64,000 bases of DNA from Psychroserpens sp. SPM9. GTDB lineage: Bacteria > Bacteroidota > Bacteroidia > Flavobacteriales > Flavobacteriaceae. Shown piece by piece: positions 62,477 to 64,000 of the stretch. Position 1 is the first letter of the stretch. Each line of letters starts with the position of its first letter. The stretch lies in NCBI RefSeq assembly GCF_025153525.1, contig NZ_JANZNR010000001.1:806001-870000 (forward strand). The letters run 5' to 3'. A program made the position numbers and the translations under genes. The notes under the pieces are model-generated. The model did not search any database. It was not told where the DNA came from and saw only the letters and a program-made list of their open reading frames with translations.

Positions 62477-63931
62477 TTATTTCTTCGGAAATGTAACCTT
62501 AAAAATGGTGCCTTCACCAGGTTGAGATGTAAAGGTAATATTTCCTTGGTATGTTTCTACTATATTTTTAACCATTGCCAAACCTAATCCCATACCACTG
62601 CTTTTGGTGGTGAATTTAGGTTCAAAAATTTTGCTTTTATTTTCTTCAGAAATCCCAACGCCATTATCTTCTACAGTGATATTTACCAAATCATTTTCTG
62701 AAGTTACTCTAACTTCAATTCGAGGGTTTTCTTTAGCTTCTGGAATTGCCTGAATTCCGTTTTTAACCAAATTTGTCACAACACGAATTAATTGGGTTCG
62801 ATCAAAATTTGCCATAATTTCATCTGCTTCCGAAGAAAAAACTATATAATCTTCACTAAAAATATCTAAGCCCAGTTTTACAATATGAGCAACATTAAGT
62901 GTTTCATTTTGCTGGGCTGGCATTTTTGCGAAATTTGAAAATGCTGAAGCTATAGAACTCATCGTATCAATTTGCTGAATGAGTGTCTTGCTATATTCAT
63001 CTACTTTTTGATGAATCTTCGGATCTTCAGGATCAAACTTACGCTGAAAACTTTGCACACTTAAACGCATTGGTGTGAGCGGGTTTTTAATTTCGTGAGC
63101 AACCTGTTTCGCCATTTCTCTCCAGGCCTGTTCGCGCTCGCTTCTAGCTAATTTAACAGCGCTTTCTTCAAGTTCATCAATCATACTATTGTACGAATTG
63201 ACTAAGGTAGAAATTTCTTCACTCGACGTTGATATATCTATTCTCTTATTGCGTTTCTCAAGACGTGTTTCATTGATTTTATCGGAAATCGTTTTTAGGG
63301 TTCGCGTGATGTATTTTGACAATAAAAATGCTAAAATTATAGCAATCAACATCATGAATAAATAGGCATAACCCAAGCGCTCTAAAAACTCATTGAGTTC
63401 TTTGTTTAAAAAATCATCATTTTCTAAATACGGGAGATTTAGTATTGCTAAAGGCTTCGATTTACTATCATAAATATAGGTGTAAGACGATTGAAAGGTC
63501 TCTCCGTTTTTTTCGTTTTTTACAACAAACCGATGATCTGCACCATTTGAAATTGAATTTAAAATATCAACGTCAATACAGTCTACAACAGTATCTTTAG
63601 TAATACTTGCCTTTGACGACTTTAAAAGTGTGCCATCTAAATCGTACAAGATGACCCTTAACCCATGAATAACATCAATACGATAAATTTCATCTTTAAA
63701 AATTAATGGGATTTTTTCGGTTTCAACAGGATAGGTCGTCTCTCTAATCACATAATTAATATCACTAATTATGGCACGCTCCTTTCGTTCTAACCGCTCT
63801 TTGTGATAATCTATCGCTTCTTCGTTGTATTGGTAGATTGTAACACCTGCAATAAGTATTGAGGCAATCAATACCAATAAAATCATAGCAAAAAAAATGC
63901 GAACTCGTAAAGACAATTTATTTAATCTCAT
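62477..63931 (-). CDS. HAMP-domain sensor histidine kinase
   Basis: This 484-aa protein has TM1 (residues 12-31), a periplasmic sensor (~32-190), TM2 (LFMMLIAIILAFLLS) and HAMP. The DHp has the phospho-His in AHEIKNPLTPMRLS, and the ATPase has VTNLVKNGIQAIP (N box), EDNGVGI (G1) and SGMGLGLAMVKN (G2). The motif type (NtrY-like HEIKNPLTP) is common in Bacteroidota. No response regulator is adjacent. Its start overlaps the stop of the upstream gene (ATGA). Confidence 0.9.
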   Translation of the reverse strand: MRLNKLSLRVRIFFAMILLVLIASILIAGVTIYQYNEEAIDYHKERLERKERAIISDINYVIRETTYPVETEKIPLIFKDEIYRIDVIHGLRVILYDLDGTLLKSSKASITKDTVVDCIDVDILNSISNGADHRFVVKNEKNGETFQSSYTYIYDSKSKPLAILNLPYLENDDFLNKELNEFLERLGYAYLFMMLIAIILAFLLSKYITRTLKTISDKINETRLEKRNKRIDISTSSEEISTLVNSYNSMIDELEESAVKLARSEREQAWREMAKQVAHEIKNPLTPMRLSVQSFQRKFDPEDPKIHQKVDEYSKTLIQQIDTMSSIASAFSNFAKMPAQQNETLNVAHIVKLGLDIFSEDYIVFSSEADEIMANFDRTQLIRVVTNLVKNGIQAIPEAKENPRIEVRVTSENDLVNITVEDNGVGISEENKSKIFEPKFTTKSSGMGLGLAMVKNIVETYQGNITFTSQPGEGTIFKVTFPKK

Positions 63932-64000
63932 ATCAAAATCTGTAGTGCACTAAATGTAACAATAATTAAACCAAAAGTACTTGGCACTAATTCTAAATTT
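63928..64000 (-). CDS. C-terminal end of an unidentified gene (cut by window edge)
   Basis: The frame enters at 64000 and ends with TGA at 63928-63930, which overlaps the kinase start (ATGA). It encodes 24 residues, NLELVPSTFGLIIVTFSA and LQILI, a hydrophobic C-terminal segment that could be a membrane helix. The overlap supports a real, co-transcribed upstream gene; it is too short to name. Confidence 0.5.
   Translation of the reverse strand, partial: NLELVPSTFGLIIVTFSALQILI

Overview
The window comes from a low-GC member of the Bacteroidota, most likely a marine Flavobacteriaceae. The reasons are a T9SS-type C-terminal sorting domain, Sec-exported YD-repeat proteins of the flavobacterial DUF6443 type, promoter elements of the TAnnTTTG type and many short lipoproteins. 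No rRNA, tRNA or CRISPR array was seen. All calls rest on reading the sequence and on recall of protein families; no database search was possible.

Layout. (1) 1-6.1 kb is accessory DNA: the start of an ATPase-like gene with a divergent XRE regulator, a secreted LRR-like/M23 peptidase/T9SS protein, an HExxH metalloprotein with a small partner, and an XRE gene facing a lipoprotein across a perfect 28-bp palindrome. (2) 6.2-25.1 kb is a mobilizable element. It has a minus-strand mobilization operon (relaxase, MobC-like protein, DUF2958, VirD4-type coupling ATPase, membrane and lipoproteins), a replication-initiator-like gene with iteron-like repeats, a tyrosine integrase, and a plus-strand run with a second VirD4/HerA-like ATPase, RadC, a Dam-type methylase and small genes. 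No mating-pore genes are seen, so it probably borrows a transfer apparatus. Inside it, 12.9-18.4 kb is a cargo cluster: a large helical protein, a nucleotidyltransferase-like protein, a NodU/CmcH-type carbamoyltransferase, an alkaline-phosphatase-superfamily enzyme and a HAD hydrolase. (3) 25.2-30.8 kb holds a membrane patatin convergent with a ComEC-like MBL hydrolase, a pseudo-receiver response regulator and a DDE recombinase.

(4) 30.9-46.7 kb is an RHS polymorphic-toxin locus. The intact part has two Sec-exported YD-repeat proteins (1126 and 1221 aa), the second with a PD-(D/E)XK-like nuclease tip, followed by two immunity-type genes. A 2,858-bp segment (XRE gene, lipoprotein, immunity gene, last ~418 codons of the toxin) occurs twice as a direct repeat 6,711 bp apart. 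Between the copies lie attC-like palindromes, decayed tandem tyrosine recombinases and an AAA ATPase gene homologous to the one at the left edge.

(5) 47.0-57.8 kb is a complete-looking type II secretion/type IV pilus-like system in two convergent operons: response regulator, G-like pseudopilin, prepilin peptidase, E ATPase, secretin, L- and M-like proteins on plus; F, J-, I-, K-like pseudopilins, C/PilP-like protein and a lipoprotein on minus. (6) 58.0-60.1 kb is a secreted beta-helix protein. The three start regions (RHS/regulator, minus T2SS operon, beta-helix gene) share a TGCTTT-N15/16-TGCTTT motif, which suggests one regulon of secretion machine and secreted proteins. (7) 60.5-64 kb looks like core chromosome: PA0069-type radical SAM protein, enoyl-CoA hydratase, sensor histidine kinase and the tail of one more gene.
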